Positions 43,108-53,527 of a DNA stretch of 64,000 nucleotides are shown in pieces. Source of the stretch: Chthoniobacter flavus (GTDB lineage: Bacteria > Verrucomicrobiota > Verrucomicrobiia > Chthoniobacterales > Chthoniobacteraceae); the NCBI GenBank assembly GCA_945861435.1, contig CAMAUX010000001.1, positions 124,001 through 188,000 of the forward strand, read 5' to 3'. A program made the position numbers and the translations under genes. The notes under the pieces were generated by a model. The model did not search any database, was not told the DNA's origin, and saw only the letters and a list, made by a program, of their open reading frames with translations. Numbering within the stretch: position 1 is the first letter of the stretch; each line of letters begins with the position of its first letter.

Positions 43108-44136
43108 ATGGCAACCTCCCTCCTCCGCTGCATCGCCCTCGCTTCGGCCGTCCTGTGTGCCCCACTGCTGCAGGCCGCTGATCACCTTGTCTTCCCGCCA
43201 AAGGCCGGCGCCGGAGAGCCGAGGGAGGGCGGTGTGCGTCACATCGTGCTTCTGGCTGGCGACGAGGAATACCGCAGCGAAGAGGCGATGCCGATGCTCG
43301 CCAAAATCCTGAGCCAGCGTCACGGGTTCAAGTGCACCGTGCTCTTTTCCGCGGACGCGGACGGCAACGTGCTTCCGGACCGTGGCGAGTTGCTGACGCA
43401 CCCGGAAGCGCTCGACACGGCCGATGCGATCGTGATGTCGCTCCGGTTCCGCCACTGGGCGCCGGAGACGGTGGCGCGGTTCCAAGCGGCGGTGGCTCGT
43501 GGGATCCCGCTGATCGGGCTGCGGACGAGCACGCATGCGTTCAACGACAAACCCCTCGGAGGTTTTGGCAAGGACGTGCTCGGTGAGCGCTGGGTCAGCC
43601 ACTGGGGTGCTCACAAGAGCCAGGCAACCCGCGGCGTGGTGGAGCCGGGAGCGGAGGGTGAATCGCTGCTGCACGGTGTCTCGGACATCTTTGGGACCAC
43701 GGATGTGTACGAGGCCTATCCGCCTGCGGATGCGAAGATCCTTGTCCGCGGTCAGGTGCTCAAGGGCATGCAGGCCAGCGACGAACCGGCGGATTACCGC
43801 AAGAAGCGCAGCACGGACAAGATGGAGCAGGGCGTGAATGATCCGATGATGGCTGTGGCTTGGACGCGCGACGTGGCCGGTTCTGCCGGCAAGACGAACC
43901 GCACCTTCTGCACCACAATGGGCGCTGCGACGGACCTCACCAATGAGGGGTTCCGGCGTCTCGTGGTCAACTCGGTCTTCTGGGGTTTGAAGCTGGACGT
44001 GCCGCAGAGGGCCGATGTCAGCTTTGTGGACCCCTTCGAGCCCAGCATGTACGGGTTCAAGGGATCGATCCCCGGCCTCAAGGTCGACGATCTCGAGCTC
44101 GGAAAAGCACTCCCGAAGCGGCAGGCCCAGAAGTAA
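43108..44136 (+). CDS. Secreted ThuA-like domain protein
   Basis: This 342-residue protein has a signal peptide (LLRCIALASAVLCAPLLQAA). The main domain is of the ThuA/glutamine-amidotransferase-like type, with VRHIVLLAGDEEYRSEEAMP, VMSLRFRHWAPETVARFQAA, GIPLIGLRTSTHAFND and NRTFCTTMGAATDLTNEGFR. ThuA-like proteins are common in PVC secreted gene sets and are linked with trehalose or other sugar metabolism, but their reaction is not established. It is followed after 133 bp by a large propeller/cupredoxin fusion protein, and the two may form one unit. Confidence 0.8.
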   Translation: MATSLLRCIALASAVLCAPLLQAADHLVFPPKAGAGEPREGGVRHIVLLAGDEEYRSEEAMPMLAKILSQRHGFKCTVLFSADADGNVLPDRGELLTHPEALDTADAIVMSLRFRHWAPETVARFQAAVARGIPLIGLRTSTHAFNDKPLGGFGKDVLGERWVSHWGAHKSQATRGVVEPGAEGESLLHGVSDIFGTTDVYEAYPPADAKILVRGQVLKGMQASDEPADYRKKRSTDKMEQGVNDPMMAVAWTRDVAGSAGKTNRTFCTTMGAATDLTNEGFRRLVVNSVFWGLKLDVPQRADVSFVDPFEPSMYGFKGSIPGLKVDDLELGKALPKRQAQK

Positions 44137-44269
44137 TCGACGGGCTAAGGAAAGGCGCAGCGCGGGGTTGCCTCCGTGCCGTCTCCATTCGTCGTTGATC
44201 CCTGCATCCCACTCAATTCCGCCGCGGTCCGCTGTCTGTCGTCCGCATCAACCCTCTCCTCACGCACCC

Positions 44270-47200
44270 ATGAAACGCACCGTTCTCGCCTCCCTGCTTC
44301 TTGCCTCCCTTGGTCTTTCTGCCGACGCGCTGGAGCTGCGCAAAGGCGACCACATCGCCATCGTCGGCAGCGGTCTCGCGGATCGTCAGCAGCATCATGC
44401 ATGGCTGGAAACCATGATCCACAGGGCGTTCCCGGATCTCGATCTGACGGTGCGGAACCTCGGGTTTGCGACGGACGAGGTGAATCTGCATCCGCGTTCG
44501 GACGAAGTGCCGCCGACGGAGTACTTCCTGAACATGAAGCCCGGCGACCTGACGACGAAGGTCGGCAATGCCGAGGTGACGTACAAGGCGGGGTCGGAAT
44601 TTCATGCCGGGGTGATTCTTGCGTACTGGGGGTTCAACGAGTCCTTCCGCGGTGCGGCGGGGGTGGAGGAGTTCAAGAAGAACCTCGCTGAGTATCTGCG
44701 GAAGCATCTCGATGCGGATTATGGGGCGGGGCATCCGCGCCTGGTGCTGCTTTCGCCGATCGCGCATGAGAACCTGCGCAGCCCGGATTTTGGGGATGGC
44801 GCAGCGAACAACGCAAACCTCGCGTTGTACACGGCGGCGATGGCTGAGGTGGCGAAGGCGAACAGCGTGCCGTTTGTAGATTTGTTCAACGCCTCGAAGG
44901 AGCTCTACGCGAAGGCGACGAAGCCGCTGACGCTCAATGGCGTCCATCTCACGGAGGAGGGGGACAAGGCGCTGGCGCCGGTGCAATTCAAGGCCCTCTT
45001 CGGCAAGGAAGCGCCGGTCCTGCAGGATCCCGCGGCGGTGAGGTTGCACGAGGCGGTGGTGGAGAAGAATCTCCAGTGGCATCACCGCTATCGGACGGTG
45101 GACCAGTACAACATCTTTGGCGGCCGTTCGCGGCTCAAGTACGAGGGGGTGGACAACGCCACGGTCATGGGCGAGGAGCTGGCGCAGCGCGATGTGAAGA
45201 CGGTGAACCGCGACAAGGCGGTGTGGGCGGCCGCGCGCGGGTCGCAGTTGCAGGTGGTCGACGACAACCTGCCGGCGGTCCGTGAGACCCCGCCGAACCG
45301 TCCGCAGCCCGTCGCGTACATGGGGCCGGAGGAGGCGATCAAGCACCTGAAACTTGCGCCTGGATGCAAGGTGGAGTTGGTGGCGGATGAGAGCCAGTTC
45401 CCGGATTTGGTGAATCCGGTGCAGATGAATTTCGACACGCAGGGTCGGCTGTGGATCTCGGCGTGGCCGAGCTATCCGGAGACGACGCCGACCACGAAGG
45501 TGTACGACAAGCTGCTCGTGCTCGACCTCGATCCGAAGACGGGCAAGGCCACCAAGTGCACCACCTTTCTCGATGGGCTCAACTGCCCGACGGGCTTCCA
45601 GTTCTACAAGGACGGCGTGATCGTGATGCAGTCGCCGGACCTCTGGTTCGTGCGCGACACGAATGGCGACGGCCGGATCACCGCTGCCGACGGGCGTCCG
45701 GAGCGGCTCCTGCACGGGCTCGACGCCGCGGACTCGCACCACGAGACCAACTCGATCTGCTACGAGCCGGGCGGTGCGATGTACCTGAGCGACGGTGTGT
45801 TTCACCGCACGAATGTGGAGACGCCTTCCGGTCCCGTGCGCAACGTGAACGGCGCGATCTACCGCTTCGAGCCGCGCACCAGCAAGTTTGAGCGTTACGT
45901 GCCCTACGGCTTCGCGAATCCGCACGGGCGGGTGTTTGATGCGTGGGGCAACGACATCATCACCGACGCCACGGGGAATTCGAACTACTTCGGGCCCGGG
46001 TTCAGCTCGTTCCTGAGCGAGGGTGCGCATCCCGGTTACAAGCAGTTCTGGAACCGGCCGTCGCGTCCGTGTCCTGGCACGGCGATCCTGACCAGCAGAC
46101 ACTTTCCGGACGACTGGCAGGGGCAGTTCCTGAACACGAACGTGATCAGCTTTCAGGGCATCTTCCGCGCCGCGATCTCCGAGGACGGCTCGGGGTTGAA
46201 GGGTGAGACGCTGGATCCGTTGGTGGAGACCGATGTGGCGGCGAACCCGAATTTCCGCCCCTCGGGCGTGACGGTGGCTCCGGACGGTTCGCTGTATTTC
46301 ATGGACTGGTCGCAGATGCTAATCGGCCATCTGCAGCATCACCTGCGCGATCCGAACCGGGACCATCAGCACGGGCGGATTTACCGGATCACCTACCCTG
46401 AGCGTCCGTTGCTGGTGCCGAAGCTGGTGCACGGGCAGCCGATCCCGCAGTTGCTTGAGCTTTTGAAGGAACCGGAGAACGACGTGCGTCTGCGTGCGAA
46501 GATCGAGCTCGGGAAGCGCGACTCGAAGGAGGTGGTGGCCGCTGCGCAAAAGTGGGCCGCGCAGTTTGATCCGAAGAAGGCCTCGGACGCGCATCCTCTC
46601 CTGGAGGCCCTGTGGGTGCACCAGTGGCACAACGTGGTGAACGTGGAGCTCACCCGCGCACTCCTGCAGTCGCCTGAGCCGCGCGCCCGCGCGCAGGCTG
46701 TGCGGGTCGTGTGCTACCAGCGGGATCGCATTCCCGGGGCGCTTGGGTTGATCAAGGCGGCGGTGGCGGACGAGGCGCCGCGTGTGCGGTTGGAAGCGGT
46801 GCGTGCGGCGAGTTTCTTCAACGGAGCCGATGTGCCGGCGGCGTTGGAGGTGGCGTTTGCTGCGCTGCGGCAGCCGACGGATTACTACATCGAGTACTGC
46901 CTGAAGGAGACGCTCAAGCAGCTTCACGCGCTCGCGAAGGAGAAGGTGCTGCCGAGCGATCCGGCGCTGCTGGCTGCGCTCATCAGCAAGATGGACGATC
47001 AGGAATTGCAGCAGGCTCCAGCCGTGGAGGCCGTGCTCAACGCGCGGCTGGAGCGCAGGAGCTACAACCTGCAGGTGCGGGAAAGAACACTGTCCGAGCT
47101 GGCGAAGCTGCATCAGAGGAGCAGCGCGGCGGAGGCGGTGGCCTCGTTGCAGAGGTTTGATGCGGCCGGCGGATCGCTCAACGGAGCCGCCACGGAGCTG

Positions 47201-48232
47201 ACGAAGGTGCTCGTGCTTTCCAAGAAGACGGAGCTGGAGAAAAACCGCGAGGCATTGATGAAGCTGGCGGCGGGCGCGCAGCAGGCGGTGGTTCGCAAGG
47301 CGGCCTTCGCGGGTGTGGTGCTGGCAGACGGAAAGGCCGATGGCGCATGGGAGGCGGCGTCAGCGGCGCCCCAGCGCGAGGCGCTTGTGCAGGCGATTGC
47401 CGTGGTGCCCGACCTTGCATTGCGCGGGCAGTTCCAGCCCAAGATTGCGCCTCTGGCGGCAACGGCATCCGGCGGGCTTTTGCGGGCGGTGCATCAGGCG
47501 CTGCCGCTGCTGGGTGCGCAGAATGCGGATGCGAACTTCGCTGCGCTCGCACAGAACGTGGTGGCCGGGCGCGACCGCGAGTCCGCGGCGAATGCGATCC
47601 TGCAGCTGCCTCGTGCGAGCTGGAAGAAGGAGCAGGCGGGCGCGATGGCGGCCAAGGTGCTGGAGTTTGCGAAGACGGTGCCGGAGAAGGACCGCACGCA
47701 GCAGAGGTTCGTGGAGTTGAGCCAGTTTGGTCTGGAGATGGCGTCGCTGGCCGGGGACACGGCTTCTGCAAAGGCGATCCGCGGGCTCAGCGTGGCGGTG
47801 TTTGTGGTGAAGACCGTTCCCGAGCAGATGCGCTATGACGCGCAGCGGCTGGTGGTGGAGGCGGGCAAGCCGTTTGAGGTGATCTTCGAGAACGCGGACG
47901 TGATGCCGCACAACCTCGTGGTGGTGGAGCCGGGCAAGCACATGGAGATCGGGATGGCCGCTGCGACGATGGGGCCCAACGATAACAAGGATCGCCAGGG
48001 CCGCACCTATCTGCCGAAGGGTCAGAAGTTCATCGAGGCATCGCGTCTGCTCGAGCCCGGGCAGAAAGAGACCATCAAGGTGTCGGCGCTCGGGAAACCG
48101 GGTGAGTACGAGTTTGTGTGCACGTTCCCCGGACACGCTGCCGTGATGTGGGGACGGATTGTGGTGACGAAGGACGTGGATGCGTACCTCGCCGCGAATC
48201 CGGACTCGGCTGCGGCGCCAGCGCATCCGTAG
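44270..48232 (+). CDS. Fusion protein: SGNH-like, PVC propeller dehydrogenase, helical repeats, cupredoxin
   Basis: This 1320-residue secreted protein combines four parts. After a signal peptide of about 20 residues, residues 25-240 resemble an SGNH hydrolase (DHIAIVGSGLADRQQH, later GVHLTEEGDKAL). Residues about 350-700 are a PVC-type propeller dehydrogenase (PVQMNFDTQGRLWISAWPSY, DTNGDGRITAADG). Residues about 720-1150 are alpha-helical HEAT-like repeats. The C terminus (about 1180-1300) is a cupredoxin with likely copper ligands His1214, Cys1284, His1289 and Met1293 (MPHNLV and CTFPGHAAVM). The usual C-terminal CxxCH haem of such dehydrogenases is absent, so copper may take over electron transfer. 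The GDS serine is changed to GSG in the SGNH-like part, so it may not be catalytic. The ATG at 44270 begins the signal peptide. Confidence 0.85.
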   Translation: MKRTVLASLLLASLGLSADALELRKGDHIAIVGSGLADRQQHHAWLETMIHRAFPDLDLTVRNLGFATDEVNLHPRSDEVPPTEYFLNMKPGDLTTKVGNAEVTYKAGSEFHAGVILAYWGFNESFRGAAGVEEFKKNLAEYLRKHLDADYGAGHPRLVLLSPIAHENLRSPDFGDGAANNANLALYTAAMAEVAKANSVPFVDLFNASKELYAKATKPLTLNGVHLTEEGDKALAPVQFKALFGKEAPVLQDPAAVRLHEAVVEKNLQWHHRYRTVDQYNIFGGRSRLKYEGVDNATVMGEELAQRDVKTVNRDKAVWAAARGSQLQVVDDNLPAVRETPPNRPQPVAYMGPEEAIKHLKLAPGCKVELVADESQFPDLVNPVQMNFDTQGRLWISAWPSYPETTPTTKVYDKLLVLDLDPKTGKATKCTTFLDGLNCPTGFQFYKDGVIVMQSPDLWFVRDTNGDGRITAADGRPERLLHGLDAADSHHETNSICYEPGGAMYLSDGVFHRTNVETPSGPVRNVNGAIYRFEPRTSKFERYVPYGFANPHGRVFDAWGNDIITDATGNSNYFGPGFSSFLSEGAHPGYKQFWNRPSRPCPGTAILTSRHFPDDWQGQFLNTNVISFQGIFRAAISEDGSGLKGETLDPLVETDVAANPNFRPSGVTVAPDGSLYFMDWSQMLIGHLQHHLRDPNRDHQHGRIYRITYPERPLLVPKLVHGQPIPQLLELLKEPENDVRLRAKIELGKRDSKEVVAAAQKWAAQFDPKKASDAHPLLEALWVHQWHNVVNVELTRALLQSPEPRARAQAVRVVCYQRDRIPGALGLIKAAVADEAPRVRLEAVRAASFFNGADVPAALEVAFAALRQPTDYYIEYCLKETLKQLHALAKEKVLPSDPALLAALISKMDDQELQQAPAVEAVLNARLERRSYNLQVRERTLSELAKLHQRSSAAEAVASLQRFDAAGGSLNGAATELTKVLVLSKKTELEKNREALMKLAAGAQQAVVRKAAFAGVVLADGKADGAWEAASAAPQREALVQAIAVVPDLALRGQFQPKIAPLAATASGGLLRAVHQALPLLGAQNADANFAALAQNVVAGRDRESAANAILQLPRASWKKEQAGAMAAKVLEFAKTVPEKDRTQQRFVELSQFGLEMASLAGDTASAKAIRGLSVAVFVVKTVPEQMRYDAQRLVVEAGKPFEVIFENADVMPHNLVVVEPGKHMEIGMAAATMGPNDNKDRQGRTYLPKGQKFIEASRLLEPGQKETIKVSALGKPGEYEFVCTFPGHAAVMWGRIVVTKDVDAYLAANPDSAAAPAHP

Positions 48233-48261
48233 GCGGGGGCCGGCGCGGGGAGGGCGGTCGG

Positions 48262-48327
48262 GACGACATGGACGACATGGACGGCATGGACGACATGGAC
48301 GACATGGACGCTGTGGAGGCCATGGAC
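48262..48327 (+). repeat. Nine-bp minisatellite (GACGACATG units)
   Basis: About seven head-to-tail copies of a 9-bp unit, GACGACATG, with the last units altered (GACGCTGTG, GAGGCCATG), lie 30 bp after a stop codon. In one frame it would code DDM repeats, but no gene with a proper start contains it. Confidence 0.9.
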
Positions 48328-48461
48328 TTCGCGGGCGGCGCGGGTCAGTGGCTGCACTAGCCGTGTGTGGGAGTGCCGCACCCGCCAAACCATTGGACGG
48401 GCGGGTCTTCGTGGATTGATTGCAGCGGGCCTTTGTTCGGGGCGGAAACAGCCGCCGGTGA

Positions 48462-50240
48462 ATGGGCTCCCTGCACATGCATTACGCGCCCATTCTCAAG
48501 CCAGCCGGCGCGTGCCGGGTGCCGCCGCAACTCGCAGACTATGAAACCGTCTGCCGGGAGTTTTCTTGGGAGCAGGTGCGTGCCGGGTTTGCGGGGCTGC
48601 CAAATGGTGCTGGCTTCAACCTCGCTCACGAGGCGGTGGATCGGCACGCGGCGAGTGCGCTTCGGGAGCATGTGGCGCTGCATTGTCTGGGGCGGGACGG
48701 AGCAAGCACGGTGCTTACTTATGGCGAGCTGCGGGTGCAGACGAACCGGTTTGCGAATGTGCTGCGCGGCCTTGGTGTGGGTAGGGGCGATCGCGTGTTC
48801 GCACTCACGGGGCGCGTTCCCGCGCTCTATATCGCAGCGCTTGGGACGCTGAAGAAGACGAGCGTCTTTTGTCCGCTGTTCTCCGCGTTCGGGCCGGAGC
48901 CGATCTATCAGCGGCTGCAGCGCGGCGATGCGCGGGTGCTGGTGACGACGTCCGAGCTTTATCATGGAAAGGTGGCGCCGCTGCGTGATCGGCTGCCTTC
49001 GTTGCAGCACGTGCTGTTGGTCGATGGATTACCGATGGAGACGCACGGGCCCGGTGTCGCATCGCTGCCTGCGTTGATGGATGCGGCTTCGCCGGATTTC
49101 ACGATCCCGCCGACGGCGCCGGAGGACATGGCGCTGCTGCACTTCACCAGCGGCACGACTGGGATGCCGAAGGGGGCGGTGCATGTGCACGAGGCGGCGC
49201 TGATGCATTACGCGACGGGCCGTTACGTGCTCGATCTGCATCCGGACGATGTCTTCTGGTGCACGGCCGATCCGGGCTGGGTGACCGGGACCTCTTACGG
49301 AATTCTCGCCCCGCTTCTGCATGGAGTGACCAATCTGGTGGACGAGGCGGACTTCGATGCCGAGCGCTGGCTGCGGACCCTCGCCGAAAAGCGGGTGAGC
49401 GTTTGGTATACCGCGCCCACGGCGATCCGAAGGCTGATGCGTCTCCCGGGCGAACCGCGCAGCCGCTTTGATCTGAGCGCACTCCGGCTCATTCACAGCG
49501 TGGGTGAACCGTTGAATCCGGAGGCTGTGGTATGGGGCGAACGAGCGCTGGGCCTGCCCATCCACGACAACTGGTGGCAGACGGAGACGGGCGGGATCAT
49601 GATTGCGAACTTCGCCTCGATGGAGATCCGGCCTGGTTCGATGGGGCGTCCGGTGCCCGGGGTGGAGGCGGCCGTGGTGCGTCGGACACCGCGCGGGGTG
49701 GAGGTGGTGGACGCGCCGGGTGTGGAGGGGGAACTGGCGCTGCGGCCCGGCTGGCCCTCGATGTTCCGCGGATATCTGCACGAGGAGGAGCGGTATCGGC
49801 GTTGCTTTGCGGATGGATGGTATCTCACCGGCGACCTCGCGCGGCGCGATGCCGGCGGGTACTTTTGGTTCGTCGGCCGGTCGGGCGACATCATCAAGAC
49901 TGCCGGTCACATGGTCGGTCCGTTTGAGGTGGAAAGCGCGCTCATGGAGCATCCCGCGGTCGCGGAGGCGGGTGTGATTGGGAAGCCGGATCCGGTGATT
50001 GGCGAACTGGTGAAAGCGTTCATCTCGCTCAAACCGGGCATGGAGCCTGGGGAGGCGCTGAGGCGGGAGCTGCTCGGGTTTGGTCGGAAGCGCCTCGGAT
50101 CCGCGGTGGCACCGAAGGAGATCGAGTTTCAGCGGCACCTGCCGCGGACGCGGAGCGGGAAGATCATGCGCCGGCTGCTGAAGGCGCGGGAGCTGGGGTT
50201 GCCTGCGGGCGATACGTCGACGTTGGAGCGGGAGGATTGA
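48462..50240 (+). CDS. acsA: Acetyl-CoA synthetase (AMP-forming, Bacillus AcsA type)
   Basis: This 592-residue ANL ligase converts acetate, ATP and CoA to acetyl-CoA, AMP and pyrophosphate in the cytoplasm. It follows the AcsA pattern from end to end: [20 protein letters not shown] (phosphate loop), [13 protein letters not shown]-type text (here [18 protein letters not shown]), [47 protein letters not shown] and the C-terminal [14 protein letters not shown] with the catalytic lysine, a known target of regulatory acetylation. An ATG at 48477 is an alternative start. It is first in an operon with E1, E2 and acyl carrier protein genes; the E1 alpha gene begins 2 bp downstream. A substrate other than acetate is possible. 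Confidence 0.88.
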   Translation: MGSLHMHYAPILKPAGACRVPPQLADYETVCREFSWEQVRAGFAGLPNGAGFNLAHEAVDRHAASALREHVALHCLGRDGASTVLTYGELRVQTNRFANVLRGLGVGRGDRVFALTGRVPALYIAALGTLKKTSVFCPLFSAFGPEPIYQRLQRGDARVLVTTSELYHGKVAPLRDRLPSLQHVLLVDGLPMETHGPGVASLPALMDAASPDFTIPPTAPEDMALLHFTSGTTGMPKGAVHVHEAALMHYATGRYVLDLHPDDVFWCTADPGWVTGTSYGILAPLLHGVTNLVDEADFDAERWLRTLAEKRVSVWYTAPTAIRRLMRLPGEPRSRFDLSALRLIHSVGEPLNPEAVVWGERALGLPIHDNWWQTETGGIMIANFASMEIRPGSMGRPVPGVEAAVVRRTPRGVEVVDAPGVEGELALRPGWPSMFRGYLHEEERYRRCFADGWYLTGDLARRDAGGYFWFVGRSGDIIKTAGHMVGPFEVESALMEHPAVAEAGVIGKPDPVIGELVKAFISLKPGMEPGEALRRELLGFGRKRLGSAVAPKEIEFQRHLPRTRSGKIMRRLLKARELGLPAGDTSTLERED

Positions 50241-50242
50241 GC

Positions 50243-51241
50243 ATGGGGACCGATCTCTTCCCACCGCCGCTTCCAACGCGGGATCACGCGCTGGTGTTGC
50301 TGCGGCAGATGCTCTTGATCCGGCACTTTGAGGAGAGATGCGCGGAGCTCTACACGCAGCAGAAGATCCGCGGGTTTCTTCATCTCTACACGGGCGAGGA
50401 GGCTGTGGCGGTGGGCGTGATGCAGGCGCTTGATCCGCGGGATGCGGTGGTCTCGACCTACCGAGAGCACGGACATGCACTCGCCCGCGGAATCGCGCCG
50501 GGTGCGATCATGGCGGAGATGTTTGGGAGGCGGGAGGGCTGCAGCGGCGGGCGCGGAGGGTCGATGCATCTCTTCGACGCAGCGACCCGGTTTTATGGGG
50601 GCGGCGCGATTGTGGGCGGCGGGCTGCCGGTTGCGGTGGGGCTGGCGCTGGCGGATCGGATGCAGGGGCGTCCGCAGGTGAGCTGCTGTTTCTTTGGCGA
50701 AGGGGCTGCGGCGGAGGGGGAGTTCCACGAGTCGATGAACCTCGCGCAGCTGTGGCGGCTGCCGGTGCTCTTTGTGTGCGAGAACAACCTGTATGCGATG
50801 GGCAGCGCGCTGAGCATTACTGAGTCCTCCGCGGATTTCACCCGCAAGGCTTCGGGCTACGGGATGGCGGCCGGTGCGGTGGATGGGATGGATGTGCTCG
50901 CGGTCGAGAACTCTGCGCGTGCGGCTGTGCAGGCGATCCGGGCGGGAAACGGCCCCTTCCTTCTCGAGGCGCGCACGTACCGGTTCCGGGCGCATTCGAT
51001 GTTCGACCCGGAGCTGTATCGGAGCCGGGAGGAGGTGGAGCACTGGAGGGAGCATGGTCCGTTGATCACGCTGACACGCAGGCTGCGGGAGGCGGGTCTG
51101 TTCGCGGAGGAAGATTTTCAGGCGCTCACGCGCGAGGTGGAGGCGGAGGTCGAGCAGGCTGTCGCGTTTGCAGAGGCGGGCACATGGGAGCCGGTGGAGG
51201 ATCTGTGCCGCTTCGTCTACTCGGAGGTGGAACGCGCATGA
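50243..51241 (+). CDS. pdhA: 2-oxoacid (pyruvate-type) dehydrogenase E1 alpha subunit
   Basis: This 332-residue thiamine-diphosphate enzyme subunit should, with the beta subunit, decarboxylate pyruvate or a related 2-oxoacid and pass the acyl group to E2 lipoate. Family text includes [40 protein letters not shown] and [20 protein letters not shown]. The thiamine-diphosphate motif runs from [20 protein letters not shown] to LFVCENN and has GEG where GDG is usual. The frame could start at a TTG six bases earlier; the ATG at 50243 is preferred. The stop overlaps the E1 beta start (ATGA). Substrate could be pyruvate, acetoin or a branched 2-oxoacid. Confidence 0.88.
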   Translation: MGTDLFPPPLPTRDHALVLLRQMLLIRHFEERCAELYTQQKIRGFLHLYTGEEAVAVGVMQALDPRDAVVSTYREHGHALARGIAPGAIMAEMFGRREGCSGGRGGSMHLFDAATRFYGGGAIVGGGLPVAVGLALADRMQGRPQVSCCFFGEGAAAEGEFHESMNLAQLWRLPVLFVCENNLYAMGSALSITESSADFTRKASGYGMAAGAVDGMDVLAVENSARAAVQAIRAGNGPFLLEARTYRFRAHSMFDPELYRSREEVEHWREHGPLITLTRRLREAGLFAEEDFQALTREVEAEVEQAVAFAEAGTWEPVEDLCRFVYSEVERA

Positions 51242-52230
51242 GCGGGGAACTGCAGGTGACCACTTATCGGGAAGCGCTCCGCGCGGGTCTTCGGGACGCT
51301 CTTCTCCGCGATGAGCGTGTGTTCCTCATGGGCGAGGATGTGGGGCATTATGGCGGCTGCTTCGCGGTGAGCCGGGGGCTGCTTGCGGAGTTCGGTTCCG
51401 AGCGGATCCGCGACACGCCGCTGGCGGAGTCTGGTTTTGTGGGGGCTGGCATCGGTGCGGCGATGGGCGGGATGCGTCCGGTGGTGGAGGTGATGACGTG
51501 CAACTTCAGCCTGCTGGCGCTGGATCAGCTGGTGAACAACGCGGCCACATGGCTGCACATGTCCGGGGGCCAGTTCCCATGCCCGCTCGTGGTCCGCATG
51601 GCGACTGGTGGCGGGAAGCAGCTCGCGGCCCAGCATTCGCACAGTTTCGAGGGGTGGTTCGCCCACATCCCGGGCCTCAAGATTCTCACCCCGGCCACGC
51701 TGGAGGATGCGCGCGGGATGCTGTGGACGGCGCTCCAGGATCCCGATCCGGTGCTGATCTTTGAGAATCAGACACTCTATCCCATGGAGGGCTCACTGGC
51801 CGTGGATGCGGGTGCCGTGGCGATTTCGGGTGCGCGCATTCACCGGGGTGGCGCGGACGTGACGTTGATCACCTATGGAGCGAGCCTTTGGAAAGCGCTG
51901 GCGGCGGCCAGCACGCTGGCGGAGAAGGGGATCGATGCCGAGGTGATCGACCTGCGCAGTCTGCGGCCGCTCGATGATGCGACGATCCTTGCGTCCGTGG
52001 CTCGCACGCACCGCGCGGTGGTGGTGGACGAGGGATGGCGCAGCGGCGGCATCTCGGCCGAGATCGGGATGCGGATCATGGAGTCCGTCTTTTACCAGCT
52101 CGACGCTCCCGTGGCGCGGGTCTGCACCGCGGAGGTGCCGATCCCGTACCCGAAGCATTTGGAGGAGGCGGCGCTACCGCAGGCCGTGAAGATTGTGGAA
52201 ACGGTGGAAAGGATGATGCGCCATGGGTGA
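51238..52230 (+). CDS. pdhB: 2-oxoacid (pyruvate-type) dehydrogenase E1 beta subunit
   Basis: This 330-residue partner of the alpha subunit has the pyrimidine-binding text [20 protein letters not shown] with the conserved glutamate, [40 protein letters not shown] and the C-terminal [20 protein letters not shown]. The ATG at 51238 is coupled to the alpha stop, and the coding end overlaps the E2 start by eight bases (52223-52230). Tight coupling supports equal expression of the complex. Confidence 0.9.
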   Translation: MSGELQVTTYREALRAGLRDALLRDERVFLMGEDVGHYGGCFAVSRGLLAEFGSERIRDTPLAESGFVGAGIGAAMGGMRPVVEVMTCNFSLLALDQLVNNAATWLHMSGGQFPCPLVVRMATGGGKQLAAQHSHSFEGWFAHIPGLKILTPATLEDARGMLWTALQDPDPVLIFENQTLYPMEGSLAVDAGAVAISGARIHRGGADVTLITYGASLWKALAAASTLAEKGIDAEVIDLRSLRPLDDATILASVARTHRAVVVDEGWRSGGISAEIGMRIMESVFYQLDAPVARVCTAEVPIPYPKHLEEAALPQAVKIVETVERMMRHG

Positions 52231-53527
52231 GTTCAAGATGCCGAGTCTCGGTGCGGACATGGAGAAGGGGACGCTCGTCGCATGGAATGTGAAGGCCGGC
52301 GACGCGGTGAAGCACGGCGATATCATCGCGGTGGTCGAGACGGAGAAGGGTGCGTTCGAGACCGAGTGTTATGAGGACGGGGTGATCGACCGACTCTTTG
52401 TGGAACCCGGCAGCACGGTGCCGGTGGGGACCACGCTTGCGCTTGTACGGGTGGCCGGTGCAGAGGCGCCTCGTGCTCCTGTGATGCCCGTTCAGCCAGC
52501 GGAGCCCGCGCCAGTGCCAGTGCCAGTACCAGCCGCGGCGGCGGCCCCGCCGGTGGTGGAGCCCACCGCTCCGCCTCCCGTGGAGCCCGCGATGGAACCG
52601 GCGCATTCTCCGGAGGAAGGGGCGGCATGGGTGGCGGTGTCGCCGCTTGCACGCAGGATCGCCGCGCAACTCGGGGTGGATCTTTCCACCGTGCATGGCA
52701 CAGGGCCGGGGGACGCAATCCGGCGTGAGGATGTGGAGCAGGCGGCTGAAGCCTTGCGAGCGCCCATCCATGCAGCGGTTCCGGTGGTCGTATCGGCCGC
52801 GGTCGCGGAAGTGCCGCTGGTGCATGGATCGGCGGGAGTGTCCGTGCGTTCGGAGGAGGAATTGCACGCGGGGATGCGGCGCGCGATTGCAGCGGCGATG
52901 AGCCGGTCCAACCGCGAGATCCCGCACTATTACCTTTCGACCCGCATTGACATGAGCGAGTCGCTGCGTTGGCTGGCGGAAGAGAACCAGAGGCGTCCGA
53001 TCCAGGATCGTCTGCTCGCCGCGGTGCTCTCGCTGCGGGCGGTGGCGCTGGCGCTGAGGAAGGTGCCGGAGCTCAATGGATTCTGGACCGGGGATGCGTA
53101 TCGGCCGGGAGACGGCATCCACATTGGATTTGCGGTGGCGCTGCGGCGGGGCGGACTTGTGACGCCAGCGATTCACGATGCGGACCGGAAGGGGTTGGAC
53201 GAGATGCAGGCCGCTCTGAACGACGTGATCAAGCGGGCCCGCGGTGGGCGGCTCCGGGCTTCGGAGATGAGCGATCCGACGATCACGGTGACGAACCTTG
53301 GGGAGCTCGGAGCGGAGAGCGTGCTGGGGGTGATTTATCCGCCGCAGGTGGCGCTGGTGGGGTTTGGGAGGATCACCGATCAGCCGTGGGCGGTGGGGGG
53401 GATGCTGGGGGTGCGTCCGGTGCTCACGGCATCGCTTGCTGGGGATCATCGCGCGACCGATGGGCACCGTGGCGCGCAGTTTTTCGATGCGCTGGGGCGT
53501 CTGCTTCAGGAGCCGGAGAAGCTATGA
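52223..53527 (+). CDS. pdhC: Dihydrolipoamide acyltransferase (E2)
   Basis: This 434-residue protein contains all E2 parts. The single lipoyl domain spans residues 1-77, with the lipoylated lysine in [17 protein letters not shown]. An alanine- and proline-rich linker follows (about 85-130). The peripheral subunit-binding domain ([20 protein letters not shown]) lies about residues 135-175, and the catalytic domain runs from about 210 to the end, with [16 protein letters not shown] carrying the active-site histidine and aspartate. It transfers the acyl group from lipoate to CoA. No E3 gene (lipoamide dehydrogenase) lies nearby, so E3 must be shared. The stop overlaps the ACP start (ATGA at 53524-53527). 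Confidence 0.92.
   Translation: MGEFKMPSLGADMEKGTLVAWNVKAGDAVKHGDIIAVVETEKGAFETECYEDGVIDRLFVEPGSTVPVGTTLALVRVAGAEAPRAPVMPVQPAEPAPVPVPVPAAAAAPPVVEPTAPPPVEPAMEPAHSPEEGAAWVAVSPLARRIAAQLGVDLSTVHGTGPGDAIRREDVEQAAEALRAPIHAAVPVVVSAAVAEVPLVHGSAGVSVRSEEELHAGMRRAIAAAMSRSNREIPHYYLSTRIDMSESLRWLAEENQRRPIQDRLLAAVLSLRAVALALRKVPELNGFWTGDAYRPGDGIHIGFAVALRRGGLVTPAIHDADRKGLDEMQAALNDVIKRARGGRLRASEMSDPTITVTNLGELGAESVLGVIYPPQVALVGFGRITDQPWAVGGMLGVRPVLTASLAGDHRATDGHRGAQFFDALGRLLQEPEKL

Noticed and set aside
48118-48360. Open frame coding DDM repeats through the minisatellite
   Set aside because: It overlaps the end of the cupredoxin gene in another frame and has no ribosome-binding site or family text.
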